Assembly: GCA_028277395.1 (NCBI GenBank)
Contig: JANQGJ010000071.1
Coordinates: 203,696-267,695 of the forward strand
Direction: 5' to 3'
Length of the DNA stretch: 64,000 bases
Origin: Bacteroidales bacterium
GTDB taxonomy: Bacteria; Bacteroidota; Bacteroidia; Bacteroidales; F082
Of the stretch, positions 56,184 to 64,000 are shown in pieces. A model generated the notes under the pieces. The model did not search any database. It was given only the letters and a program-made list of their open reading frames with translations, and was not told the origin of the DNA. Within the stretch, counting starts at the first letter, position 1; every line of letters begins with the position of its first letter. The position numbers were made by a program, and so were the translations under genes.

Positions 56184-57347
56184 CTAGTGTTCTTCGGTGG
56201 TACTTTCAATCAAGTATGGATGCTTAATTGGTATTATTGGAATTTTCGAAAGAGAAATTCCAACAACTAAAGCAAACAGACCGAGGGATCCTATAAATGT
56301 GCCTATTTCAATTATGGAAATGCCATGTGAATCAACTGTTCCGGGCATAATCGACATATACAGTTCAACCCATTGTCCTATGATCAATACACTAACTGTG
56401 AATAACAGCCAATTTGCACTTTTCGCTATTCTGTTCCACATCAGGAAAAAGAACGGGAATGTCCAGTTTAATATTAACTCGGTATAAAACAGTCCTTTAT
56501 ACTCTCCCATTTCACGAGGGATATAATACACTGTTTCTTCCGGAATGTTAGCATACCATATCAAAAGGTATTGCGACAGCCACATATATCCCCATATCAG
56601 ACTCAGCGCCCAAATATATCTTGAAAAATCATGTAAATGCTTCTTTGTTAGCATGGGAAAATACCCGAGCTTATAAAGAATAATAACAATAGCAGTGATT
56701 ACAGCAGAACCATGAAAAAATGCCATTATAAATTTCTTCACTACATATATTGTACTGTACCAGTGCGCATCCAACGACATTAGCCAGTCAATCGAAAATA
56801 AGGAAAACGACACGGCAAATACAAAAATAAACACCTTGGATGTCATTTCAATTTTACTAAAAAAACCTGTACCGCCTATTTTGTCTTCCTGTAAGGATAG
56901 CTTTTTAATCCTTTGTGTCAGAAGTATCCATAATGCAAAAAATACCAGATACCGAATCGCAAAAAACGGAACATTTAAGTAAGGTTCCTTGTGTTGTAGA
57001 ATCGGATCAGCTGCAACTGCATCTGCATGCGTCCAATGATACAGATCATGTATACCTAAAAACATAATTGCAAACAGAACCATCGACACAATGAAATAAT
57101 TACTCATTGCCTGTGGAACACGTAGATATGCTGTTGACCATCCTGATTGTGTAACGGCCTGTATTGCAAGCCAAAATGTTGCACCAAGTGCTATCGACAG
57201 AAAATAATAATTGTTAAGCAGAAGATTTGCCCATGCTCTTTCCCCGTCTTCGGTAAAAAATCCGATGGCAACTGAAATAAGCCCAACCACGATCATTATG
57301 ATCATGGCAATTTTAAACTTTCCACTGAGCTGTACTTTTTTATCCAT
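56184..57347 (-). CDS. actF: Alternative Complex III subunit ActF, polytopic membrane protein
   Basis: 387 residues with about ten transmembrane helices. In ACIII, ActF and ActC are related membrane subunits of NrfD type, and quinol oxidation occurs near them. Visible traits are helices with conserved charged pairs, the DLYHWTHADAV loop, and the end region with the family's PIIPIKHPYL stretch. It is the last of six act genes on the minus strand. A terminator follows. Confidence 0.88.
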   Translation of the reverse strand: MDKKVQLSGKFKIAMIIMIVVGLISVAIGFFTEDGERAWANLLLNNYYFLSIALGATFWLAIQAVTQSGWSTAYLRVPQAMSNYFIVSMVLFAIMFLGIHDLYHWTHADAVAADPILQHKEPYLNVPFFAIRYLVFFALWILLTQRIKKLSLQEDKIGGTGFFSKIEMTSKVFIFVFAVSFSLFSIDWLMSLDAHWYSTIYVVKKFIMAFFHGSAVITAIVIILYKLGYFPMLTKKHLHDFSRYIWALSLIWGYMWLSQYLLIWYANIPEETVYYIPREMGEYKGLFYTELILNWTFPFFFLMWNRIAKSANWLLFTVSVLIIGQWVELYMSIMPGTVDSHGISIIEIGTFIGSLGLFALVVGISLSKIPIIPIKHPYLIESTTEEH

Positions 57348-57375
57348 GTTAGATTTGTTTAGAGTTATTATTATT

Positions 57376-57951
57376 TTACAGTGATCTTATATAGTTTATA
57401 ATCTTCCATCTCTCCTCAGGAGTTATTTGCGTACCATGTGGTCCCATTAATCCTGATATCGAACCGGCAGTTATAACATAATATATTTCACCATCAGGCT
57501 TATTTTTCACATATGCTTCTACCAGTGATGTGGGTTTTGCCGGGAATAGCCCACTTGTGTACAGATGTCCGTCTCCATTACCGGTAGTACCATGACAAAT
57601 ACTACAATATATATTGTACAGCTCCTTTCCGGATGCGATGGTTTTCTCATTACTTTCAACAGGATTTACCATCTGTTGACCGGCAAGTGTCTGGTTTATT
57701 GCTCTGTCACCGATAGAAGCTGTTGCATATGGAAATGGCATATTACCTCTTGATACTGTACCCTCAACAGGAAGTTGATTTGTCATGCTATCTCTGAATA
57801 CGGGATTTGGGGAATAGGCTTTGTAATATTTTGTGTAATACATATCGTACTCACCCATGTAATCATAACCCGGATTATTTTTATCCTTTTTACACGAAGA
57901 TAAAATTACCAGTGATAGAAAAACCAATGATATATATTTTATGTAGTTCAT
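57376..57951 (-). CDS. actE: Alternative Complex III monoheme cytochrome ActE
   Basis: 191 residues. A lipoprotein signal with a cysteine in LVILSSCKK anchors it outside the inner membrane. The class I cytochrome c domain has the heme motif CSICH near residue 116 and a distal methionine region (GLMGPHGTQITPEER). In ACIII it carries electrons out of the quinol site to soluble cytochromes or an oxidase. It is 28 bases upstream of actF. Confidence 0.9.
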   Translation of the reverse strand: MNYIKYISLVFLSLVILSSCKKDKNNPGYDYMGEYDMYYTKYYKAYSPNPVFRDSMTNQLPVEGTVSRGNMPFPYATASIGDRAINQTLAGQQMVNPVESNEKTIASGKELYNIYCSICHGTTGNGDGHLYTSGLFPAKPTSLVEAYVKNKPDGEIYYVITAGSISGLMGPHGTQITPEERWKIINYIRSL

Positions 57952-57995
57952 ATTATATGTTTTTCAGCATTTAAAAGCAATTTCTTATTCGAATA

Positions 57996-58520
57996 TTATT
58001 CGTAATCAATATCAGATTCATTAACTTCAACTGCACCTGTACCGGATAGTAAGTCTTTTATTCTGGATACCTCATTATCATCCATGGAATCTGTTTTTTC
58101 AACAACTATTACAAATTTGTCATCAACGGTACGAGGGTCAGGTAGTGTACTTTCCTTACCAGGATAAAGCTTTTGACGGATGAAAAACGTAAGTGCAGTT
58201 AATACAGTGCCTATCAGTATAGTTAATACAAACATTATGATTATAAATGACAAAGTATTCAAAGGTTTTCCTCCGAATTTTAATGGATAGTTTATTACCG
58301 ATGTCCAGTATAACAACGCAAATGATCCGATACCACCGATTAAACCATAAATAAAGGTGGCATAGGGAAGATTTGTAGTTTGTTTAAGTTTATCCCATAT
58401 CCCATGAAGTGGAAAAGGAGAAAATACATCTTTAACCTCAATACCTTCTTCCTTTAATTTATCAACAGCATGCATAATATCATGCTCATCATCATAAACT
58501 CCCAATATATTAGTCTTCAT
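57996..58520 (-). CDS. actD: Alternative Complex III subunit ActD (DUF3341)
   Basis: 174 residues. It has a N-terminal soluble part (LGVYDDEHDIMHAVDKLKEEG), two hydrophobic helices near residues 58-80 and 93-115, and a C-terminal soluble ferredoxin-like part. DUF3341 is the ActD signature of ACIII. It sits 44 bases before actE and overlaps the end of actC by 11 bases, so the genes are translationally coupled. Confidence 0.9.
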   Translation of the reverse strand: MKTNILGVYDDEHDIMHAVDKLKEEGIEVKDVFSPFPLHGIWDKLKQTTNLPYATFIYGLIGGIGSFALLYWTSVINYPLKFGGKPLNTLSFIIIMFVLTILIGTVLTALTFFIRQKLYPGKESTLPDPRTVDDKFVIVVEKTDSMDDNEVSRIKDLLSGTGAVEVNESDIDYE

Positions 58521-59886
58521 CAGTGAATGATTTTAAAGTTGTTGTTTCTTTTAGTACACTTTTTACCTCGCTTATTGCTATTGTTGGAATCCACCGGAAG
58601 AATGCAATCACACCAAGTACGAAAAGTCCGATCGTGCCTGTGAAAACAGCAAGTTCAGTCCAGGTTGGTTCGTAGGTTGCCCAAGTTGCAGGGAGGAAAT
58701 CTCTTGATAAAGAGGTAACTACAATTACATAACGCTCAAACCACATTCCTATATTTATAAAAATTGAAATAATAAATACCAGGGTAATATTCTTTCTGAT
58801 CTTTTTAAACCAGAAAAACTGTGGTATAACTGCGTTACAGATCAACATCGACCAATATGCAAATGTATATTCACCTGTAACCCTGTTTTTAAGGAATGTA
58901 AAGAGTTCATATTCGTTTCCTGAATACCAGGCAGTAAATAATTCAATTAAGTATGCAGAACCCATTATCAACGAGATAAATGTAAGTATTCTTGCAATAG
59001 CATCCAGGTGCCCGTCAGTTACATAGTCATTGAATTTATATAGTTTGCGTAGAACAATCATAAGGGTAAGAACCATTCCAAAGCCAGAGAAGATTGCACC
59101 GATTACGAAATATGGAGGAAAAATAGTAGTATGCCATCCTGGAATAACTGATACAGAAAAGTCCATAGAAACAATTGAGTGAACAGAAACTACCAAAGGT
59201 GCTGCTAATCCACCCAATAAAAGTGCAGCTGTTTCAAAACGAAGCCAGCTCTTAGCATTACCTATCCAGCCAAAGCTCATTATTCCATATATTTTCTTTT
59301 TGATCTTAGATGCTGCAGTTTCTCTGATCGTAGCAAAATCAGGAATCATTCCAATGTACCAAAACACAAAAGAGGCAGTGAAATAAGTACTGATAGCGAC
59401 AACATCCCAAAACAGTGGTGAATTAAAGTTGTCCCATAATGGCCCCCTGGTATTCCAGTAAGGAAATATAAAAAAACCATCCCATATACGACCCATATGT
59501 ATTAATGGGAACAATCCTGCAGCCATAACCGCAAAAATTGTCATGGCCTCGGCAGCCCTGTTGATTGAGGTTCTCCACTTTTGCCTGAGTATCAGAAGGA
59601 AAATTGAGAATGCTGTACCGGCATGACCAATTCCAATCCACCAAACAAAATTAATAATAGCCCAACCCCAGGCCACATTATTGTTGAGTCCCCATGTTCC
59701 TATTCCTGTGCTGATTGTATTATAAAATCCCCATACTCCCCATATCATGGCTGCTATGGCAAGAAATGCAGTTATATACCACCACTTGGGAGCGGGTGCA
59801 TTCATTGGTCTAAGAACATCCCGGGTAACCTGTCCGTAGGTTTTGTTTCCTTTTATTAAAATTCCTCTGACTCTGGTATTATACAT
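58510..59886 (-). CDS. actC: Alternative Complex III subunit ActC, NrfD-like membrane protein
   Basis: 458 residues with about ten transmembrane helices. It is a NrfD/PsrC-type subunit thought to bind quinol and accept its electrons. The segments NAPAPKWWYITAFL and FVWWIGIGHAGTAFS are diagnostic, and conserved acidic residues lie in helices. It starts 29 bases after actB and overlaps actD. Confidence 0.93.
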   Translation of the reverse strand: MYNTRVRGILIKGNKTYGQVTRDVLRPMNAPAPKWWYITAFLAIAAMIWGVWGFYNTISTGIGTWGLNNNVAWGWAIINFVWWIGIGHAGTAFSIFLLILRQKWRTSINRAAEAMTIFAVMAAGLFPLIHMGRIWDGFFIFPYWNTRGPLWDNFNSPLFWDVVAISTYFTASFVFWYIGMIPDFATIRETAASKIKKKIYGIMSFGWIGNAKSWLRFETAALLLGGLAAPLVVSVHSIVSMDFSVSVIPGWHTTIFPPYFVIGAIFSGFGMVLTLMIVLRKLYKFNDYVTDGHLDAIARILTFISLIMGSAYLIELFTAWYSGNEYELFTFLKNRVTGEYTFAYWSMLICNAVIPQFFWFKKIRKNITLVFIISIFINIGMWFERYVIVVTSLSRDFLPATWATYEPTWTELAVFTGTIGLFVLGVIAFFRWIPTIAISEVKSVLKETTTLKSFTDED

Positions 59887-59915
59887 CTTTTCAGATTTTA
59901 ATCATTTCAAATTTT

Positions 59916-62816
59916 CTAAACGTCGTTGTTTCTTACTCTGGTAAGGTAACTTGTTGATGGTAAGGTATGTAAGCCTTCAAGTAAATGATACATTCTTGGA
60001 TTTTCTGTCTCCTTTTTTACAATACTGTTTTCATCCAGAAGGTTGCCAAACTGGATTGCGTCAGTGGGACAACTTTGCTCACATGCCATTTTAATGTCGC
60101 CGTCTTTCAGCTCTCTGTTCTCCATTTTTGCGTTCAACTTACCTTCCTGTATCCTTTGTACACACATTGAACATTTTTCAACGACTCCACGCTGACGCAC
60201 AATTACATCAGGATTAAGAACCATTTTACCAAGTTCACTATTCATGTTATAATCGAAATTATTGTTGTTTGTGAACTCAAACCAATTGAATCGGCGAACT
60301 TTGTAAGGACAGTTATTAATACAGTATCTGGTTCCGATACATCTGTTATATGCCATCTGGTTTAATCCTTCATTGCTATGGTTGGTAGCCGCAACTGGAC
60401 AAACATTTTCGCAGGGAGCATTATCACAATGCTGACACATAACCGGCATATGGAATACTTCAGGATTGTTTTCATCTTTAGAGTAGTATCTGTCAATGCG
60501 CATCCAGTGCATAATCCGGCGATTTTTTACCTGCTCTTTACCAATAACCGGTACGTTATTTTCTGCCTGGCATGCAATAACACAGTTACCACATCCTGTA
60601 CAACTGGATAGATCTATCGACATTCCCCAATGTAGCCCGTCATAGTCAATTTTACTATAAAGTGATACATTATGCTTTTCGTCGTATGCATGTAATTCAT
60701 TTCCTGAAGCAGGATCCTGCTTGTATTTAGTGAGGCTTGTTTCCCTTACGATAGGTCTGTCCTCCATGTTATGATGCATTTGAGTTAATGCAAGAGGGTA
60801 GGAGCTTCCTGTTTTTTCAATAGTAACTTCATCACCAGAAACAAATCCAAAGGCATTCTGACCAACATTGTTTCCTGCTTTACCTGCTGATACCCGTCCG
60901 TAACCAACAGCTATTGAAACAGTTCCCTGTGGTTGTCCGGGTTGTACAAGTATCGGTATTTCAATGTCATTGATCTTAACTACATCTTCCAGTTTAAGAT
61001 TGTTAGCTTCAGCGTATGAGGGAGATACGGTGAGGTAATTGTCCCATGTAGCTGTTGTAACAGGATCAGGTAATTCCTGTAACCATGGATTATTGGCATA
61101 TTTACCTATACCCATTCCGATTTTCTGATAAACAAATACTTCAAGCCCCGTTTTAGGTTTGCTTACCGATTTCAGACCTTTTTGCATAAACTCAACAGGG
61201 ACAGGCTCAGCTAATTCAGCGTGGTAAACACCATCATGTTTTATCTTGTTCCATGAACCATCAAAACTAGCTTCTTCAGAAAGTATGGATTTCCAGTTGT
61301 TTTCCATATAGTCTGAAAAATCTTCACTTCTTTCCATCCAATTAAGGAGACAATCCTGGAACTGCCTTGTATTAAAAATAGGACGGATAGTTGGCTGTGT
61401 AATACTATAATACCCGGATACCGGTTCTGAATCGTTCCACGATTCAAGGTAATTGTTATCCGGGCAGATATATTCACATAAACCTGCAGTTTCATCCATT
61501 GTATCTGCAAATGATATCCTGGTTTTTACTTTATTTAAACCTGAAACGAACTCATCAGATTTGTGATAATCATAAACAGGATTTACGTTATGGAGCAAAA
61601 TTCCGCCTACTATACCATCATTCATTTCCTGTACCAGCATCTGCATATCTTTGTCACTTCCATTATATAGATTAACAGGTGTATTTATGTCAATTGTAGA
61701 ATTATAATTTCCTAATATATTGTTGATGGCATTAACAATTAATTGAATATTAAGATCATTTGTTCCGCTAACAATAAGAGATTTTCCCTTATTACTTAAC
61801 AGATCAGATGCTACCATTTTTATGTCAACAGGTGAATCCGGTGCATTATATAATGAATGTCCTGTAGCTTTGGCAATTTCGTTGTATAAATTAAGTAGTA
61901 CTATTGATTCTTCCGATGGTCGAATACCATATCTGTAATCAGCGTTGGAACCAGTAAGCGACATGTTGCTTTCAAACTGGTAGCTTCTTGACATAGAAGG
62001 GTTAGTTTTGTCAAGTTTTCTGTTCACCGAATATTGCTTTGAGAAAGCAACAGGCATTAACCATGTTCCCAGGTAATCAGCATTAAAACCAACTATAATA
62101 TTAGCTTTATCAAAAGAATACGATGGAATAACTGCTTTACCAAAATTCATTTCGTTTGCTTTTCTCATTGCAGACATACTGATAGGATCGTAAGAAATCC
62201 ATTCAACATTAGGGTAGACTTCAATGAACTCTTCAATTAGTTTTTTTGTAGACGGACTTATAACAGTAGACGTTAGCAAAACTACTTTTTGGCCAGACTG
62301 GCTTAACCTTTTAATATGTTCTGTAATCTCTTTATCACTGGTATCCCAGGTTATGGGGTTACCATTTTTCATAGGCTCTTTTAATCGCGCATCATCATAT
62401 AAATTGAGAACCGAAGCCTGAACCCTTGCGTTTGTACCACCTTTTGTTATGGGTGACATTGTATTACCCTCAATTTTAATTGGTCGGTTTTCGCGTGTCT
62501 TTACAAGAATACTGCAGAAGTCTGTTCCATCAAAAAAGGTAGATGCATAGTAATTAGCAACGCCCGGTGTTACATCTTCCGGTTGATTCAATAACGGAAT
62601 AGCTTTTCTTACGGGCATCTGGCAACTTGAAACCAGTGCGACTGCACTAACTGAAAAACCAAGCATTTTAAGAAAATCCCTTCTTGATGATCTCCCATTA
62701 ATTTCCGACTCATCAAGCCCTTCAATTGAAAATTCAGGTTCCGGTTTATCTTCTGTAATATTTGTATTCTTCTGATTTTTAAAATCTTCGATACTTTGCC
62801 AATATAATTTTTCCAT
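59916..62816 (-). CDS. actB: Alternative Complex III subunit ActB, molybdopterin-like iron-sulfur protein
   Basis: 966 residues. The N-terminal 40 residues precede a twin-arginine signal (SSRRDFLKMLGF), an N-terminal extension that is common in ActB. The large middle part resembles molybdopterin oxidoreductases, though ActB is not known to hold Mo. The C-terminal ferredoxin-like part has four cysteine groups: CTGCGNCVIACQ, CQHCDNAPCENVCP, CIGTRYCINNCP, and CSMCVQR with CEQSCP. The clusters pass electrons from quinol oxidation within the complex. It lies 36 bases from actA. Confidence 0.94.
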   Translation of the reverse strand: MEKLYWQSIEDFKNQKNTNITEDKPEPEFSIEGLDESEINGRSSRRDFLKMLGFSVSAVALVSSCQMPVRKAIPLLNQPEDVTPGVANYYASTFFDGTDFCSILVKTRENRPIKIEGNTMSPITKGGTNARVQASVLNLYDDARLKEPMKNGNPITWDTSDKEITEHIKRLSQSGQKVVLLTSTVISPSTKKLIEEFIEVYPNVEWISYDPISMSAMRKANEMNFGKAVIPSYSFDKANIIVGFNADYLGTWLMPVAFSKQYSVNRKLDKTNPSMSRSYQFESNMSLTGSNADYRYGIRPSEESIVLLNLYNEIAKATGHSLYNAPDSPVDIKMVASDLLSNKGKSLIVSGTNDLNIQLIVNAINNILGNYNSTIDINTPVNLYNGSDKDMQMLVQEMNDGIVGGILLHNVNPVYDYHKSDEFVSGLNKVKTRISFADTMDETAGLCEYICPDNNYLESWNDSEPVSGYYSITQPTIRPIFNTRQFQDCLLNWMERSEDFSDYMENNWKSILSEEASFDGSWNKIKHDGVYHAELAEPVPVEFMQKGLKSVSKPKTGLEVFVYQKIGMGIGKYANNPWLQELPDPVTTATWDNYLTVSPSYAEANNLKLEDVVKINDIEIPILVQPGQPQGTVSIAVGYGRVSAGKAGNNVGQNAFGFVSGDEVTIEKTGSSYPLALTQMHHNMEDRPIVRETSLTKYKQDPASGNELHAYDEKHNVSLYSKIDYDGLHWGMSIDLSSCTGCGNCVIACQAENNVPVIGKEQVKNRRIMHWMRIDRYYSKDENNPEVFHMPVMCQHCDNAPCENVCPVAATNHSNEGLNQMAYNRCIGTRYCINNCPYKVRRFNWFEFTNNNNFDYNMNSELGKMVLNPDVIVRQRGVVEKCSMCVQRIQEGKLNAKMENRELKDGDIKMACEQSCPTDAIQFGNLLDENSIVKKETENPRMYHLLEGLHTLPSTSYLTRVRNNDV

Positions 62817-62852
62817 GATGTATAGTAAATGGAATTATAATTTCAATAATTG

Positions 62853-64000
62853 TTAGTAGTGACATTTTGCACATTCGTCACCGCCGATGTTTTGTACGGT
62901 AACATTTGGCACCTCACCTGATTTATACTTCTTGTGAAGTTCTGTGTATTGTTCGTAAAACTTGTTAGTTGCAAATTGTACAGCTTCTGTTCTGTGGCAC
63001 TCAATGCACCAGCCCATGCTTAAGTCCGGTACCTGGATGATCTGATCCATTTTTTCAACTTCTCCATGACATTCCGCGCAATCCACTTTTCCAATATTAA
63101 CGTGTTGAGCATGGTTAAAATAAACATGGTCAGGCAAATTATAAACCTTTACCCATTCTATTGGTTCATTATTCTCCATTGCTGCATATATCTTTTCTAT
63201 CTCTTTTGTACCGGTCATTTTTCCTTCTTTTACCTGGTTATGGCAATTCATACATGTGGAAACAGGTGGAATTCCTGCATGCATACTCTTATCAGCAGTA
63301 AAATGGCAGTATTTGCAATCAATTTGATTTTGTCCGGCATGTACTTTGTGTGAAAACCAGACCGGCTGATCAGGCTGGTAATATTGTTGTCTTCCCAGTG
63401 CTGCTGCCTCAACAAAAACAATTTCGCCAATAATTGCAAGTGATGTGATCATAATAATGTAGTGTATCCATTTGGCTTTAACTACTTTGACTACAATCAG
63501 ATCGAAAAGACTTACCACAAATAAGATAATCATAATAATAAAAACATAACTCATATTCCTGATACCATCTCTTTTCATTTCTGCAATCAGCATTGCCGAA
63601 TCTTCAGCTACAGTTTCAGTTGTTTCAGCAGATGTTGGTTCTGTAGCAGCTAATTCACCTTCGGCAAGATTTCCATTGTTTTCAATGTAAAGAAGTATTC
63701 CTTTTACCTGCTCATCACTAAGGTTATGTGATGGCATAGGAATCTTATTGTACTCATTAAAAACTTTTACAGCCAGTTCGTCACCAGACTGTATCATAGC
63801 TTGAGAGTTTTGAATGAACTCTATCAACCAGGTTTCATCTCTTGTTTCAGTTATACCTTTTAAATCAGGGCCAATTAATTTGCCACCACCAATTGTGTGA
63901 CAAGCTTTACATTGCTGGAAGTTCTTTTCATCTTCAGCTGTTTGAGCTGTGGAATTAATTGATAACGAAATAAATAGAGAAAGGAATCCACTAATCAGCA
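62853..64000 (-). CDS. actA: Alternative Complex III multiheme cytochrome ActA, 5' end outside window
   Basis: The frame is open from the stop at 62853 to the window end, so the first codon or codons are cut off. The visible N-terminus is the hydrophobic end of a signal peptide (GFLSLFISLSIN). A single-heme domain follows with CKACH (63897-63911), an acidic linker, one membrane helix (about residue 155 of the visible part), and a multiheme core with CKYCH, CMNCH, CAECH, CIECH and CAKCH. ACIII ActA is usually described as pentaheme; here six CxxCH motifs can be counted, the first being an N-terminal cytochrome c domain. It donates to ActE or soluble acceptors. Confidence 0.92.
   Translation of the reverse strand, partial: LISGFLSLFISLSINSTAQTAEDEKNFQQCKACHTIGGGKLIGPDLKGITETRDETWLIEFIQNSQAMIQSGDELAVKVFNEYNKIPMPSHNLSDEQVKGILLYIENNGNLAEGELAATEPTSAETTETVAEDSAMLIAEMKRDGIRNMSYVFIIMIILFVVSLFDLIVVKVVKAKWIHYIIMITSLAIIGEIVFVEAAALGRQQYYQPDQPVWFSHKVHAGQNQIDCKYCHFTADKSMHAGIPPVSTCMNCHNQVKEGKMTGTKEIEKIYAAMENNEPIEWVKVYNLPDHVYFNHAQHVNIGKVDCAECHGEVEKMDQIIQVPDLSMGWCIECHRTEAVQFATNKFYEQYTELHKKYKSGEVPNVTVQNIGGDECAKCHY

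Overview
This window is chromosomal DNA from an AT-rich member of the Bacteroidota, most like the marine or anaerobe-related Bacteroidales/Marinilabiliales side of the phylum. The evidence is several promoters with the phylum's TAnnTTTG -7 box, two of them with a TTTG -33 box exactly 19 bp upstream. Other signs are almost no Shine-Dalgarno sequences, type IX secretion (T9SS) C-terminal tails on three secreted proteins, a PorQ homologue, PKD and CUB domain surface proteins, a C10 peptidase, and an Alternative Complex III (act) operon. One tRNA is present (Ser-CGA). I see no rRNA, prophage, insertion sequence or CRISPR array.

Layout. 1-5.2 kb: a probable minus-strand operon of an ECF sigma factor, a single-pass membrane protein with a beta-barrel-like C-terminus, and two tandem paralogous PKD-repeat surface proteins, the last cut by the window edge. 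5.4-9.4 kb: a GAF-PAS hybrid histidine kinase and RecQ. 9.4-16.9 kb: a tightly packed five-gene minus-strand signalling operon, in order a periplasmic-TPR sensor kinase, a lone receiver, a REC-PAS-HK-REC hybrid, a REC-HK, and a receiver fused to an alpha/beta-hydrolase. It has no DNA-binding output and is the most unusual locus here. 17-27 kb: housekeeping genes (beta-barrel protein, 3-methyladenine glycosylase, HU, Fmt, FAH-family hydrolase, exonuclease, 2-oxoacid dehydrogenase E2, Ndk), a HTH regulator preceded by a cluster of ACAAWTGTAAA repeats, and a structured inverted-repeat region next to tRNA-Ser. 27-32 kb: a very large multi-PAS hybrid kinase and an EamA transporter, followed by a structured intergenic region. 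32-38 kb: peptidase E, a large secreted protein of unknown function, and a T9SS C10 peptidase. 38-50.6 kb: a lytic transglycosylase-UvrA-LOG operon, RfbC, a DUF4159 protein, a TlpA-like thioredoxin, acyl-CoA ligase, purine nucleoside phosphorylase, a DUF721 protein, RecF, PorQ and a DUF2807 lipoprotein. 50.8-55 kb: a 1317-residue T9SS subtilase followed by a 78-residue anchored peptide. 55.2-64 kb: a UbiA-like membrane protein, then actA-F on the minus strand, with actA cut by the window end.

How the parts fit: the act operon is a quinol-to-cytochrome c respiratory complex. The T9SS cargo proteins and PorQ point to a gliding or surface-protease lifestyle. Five histidine kinases in 64 kb point to heavy use of phosphorelay signalling. 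Base composition was judged by eye only; no similarity search was run, so family names rest on motifs and overall sequence character.
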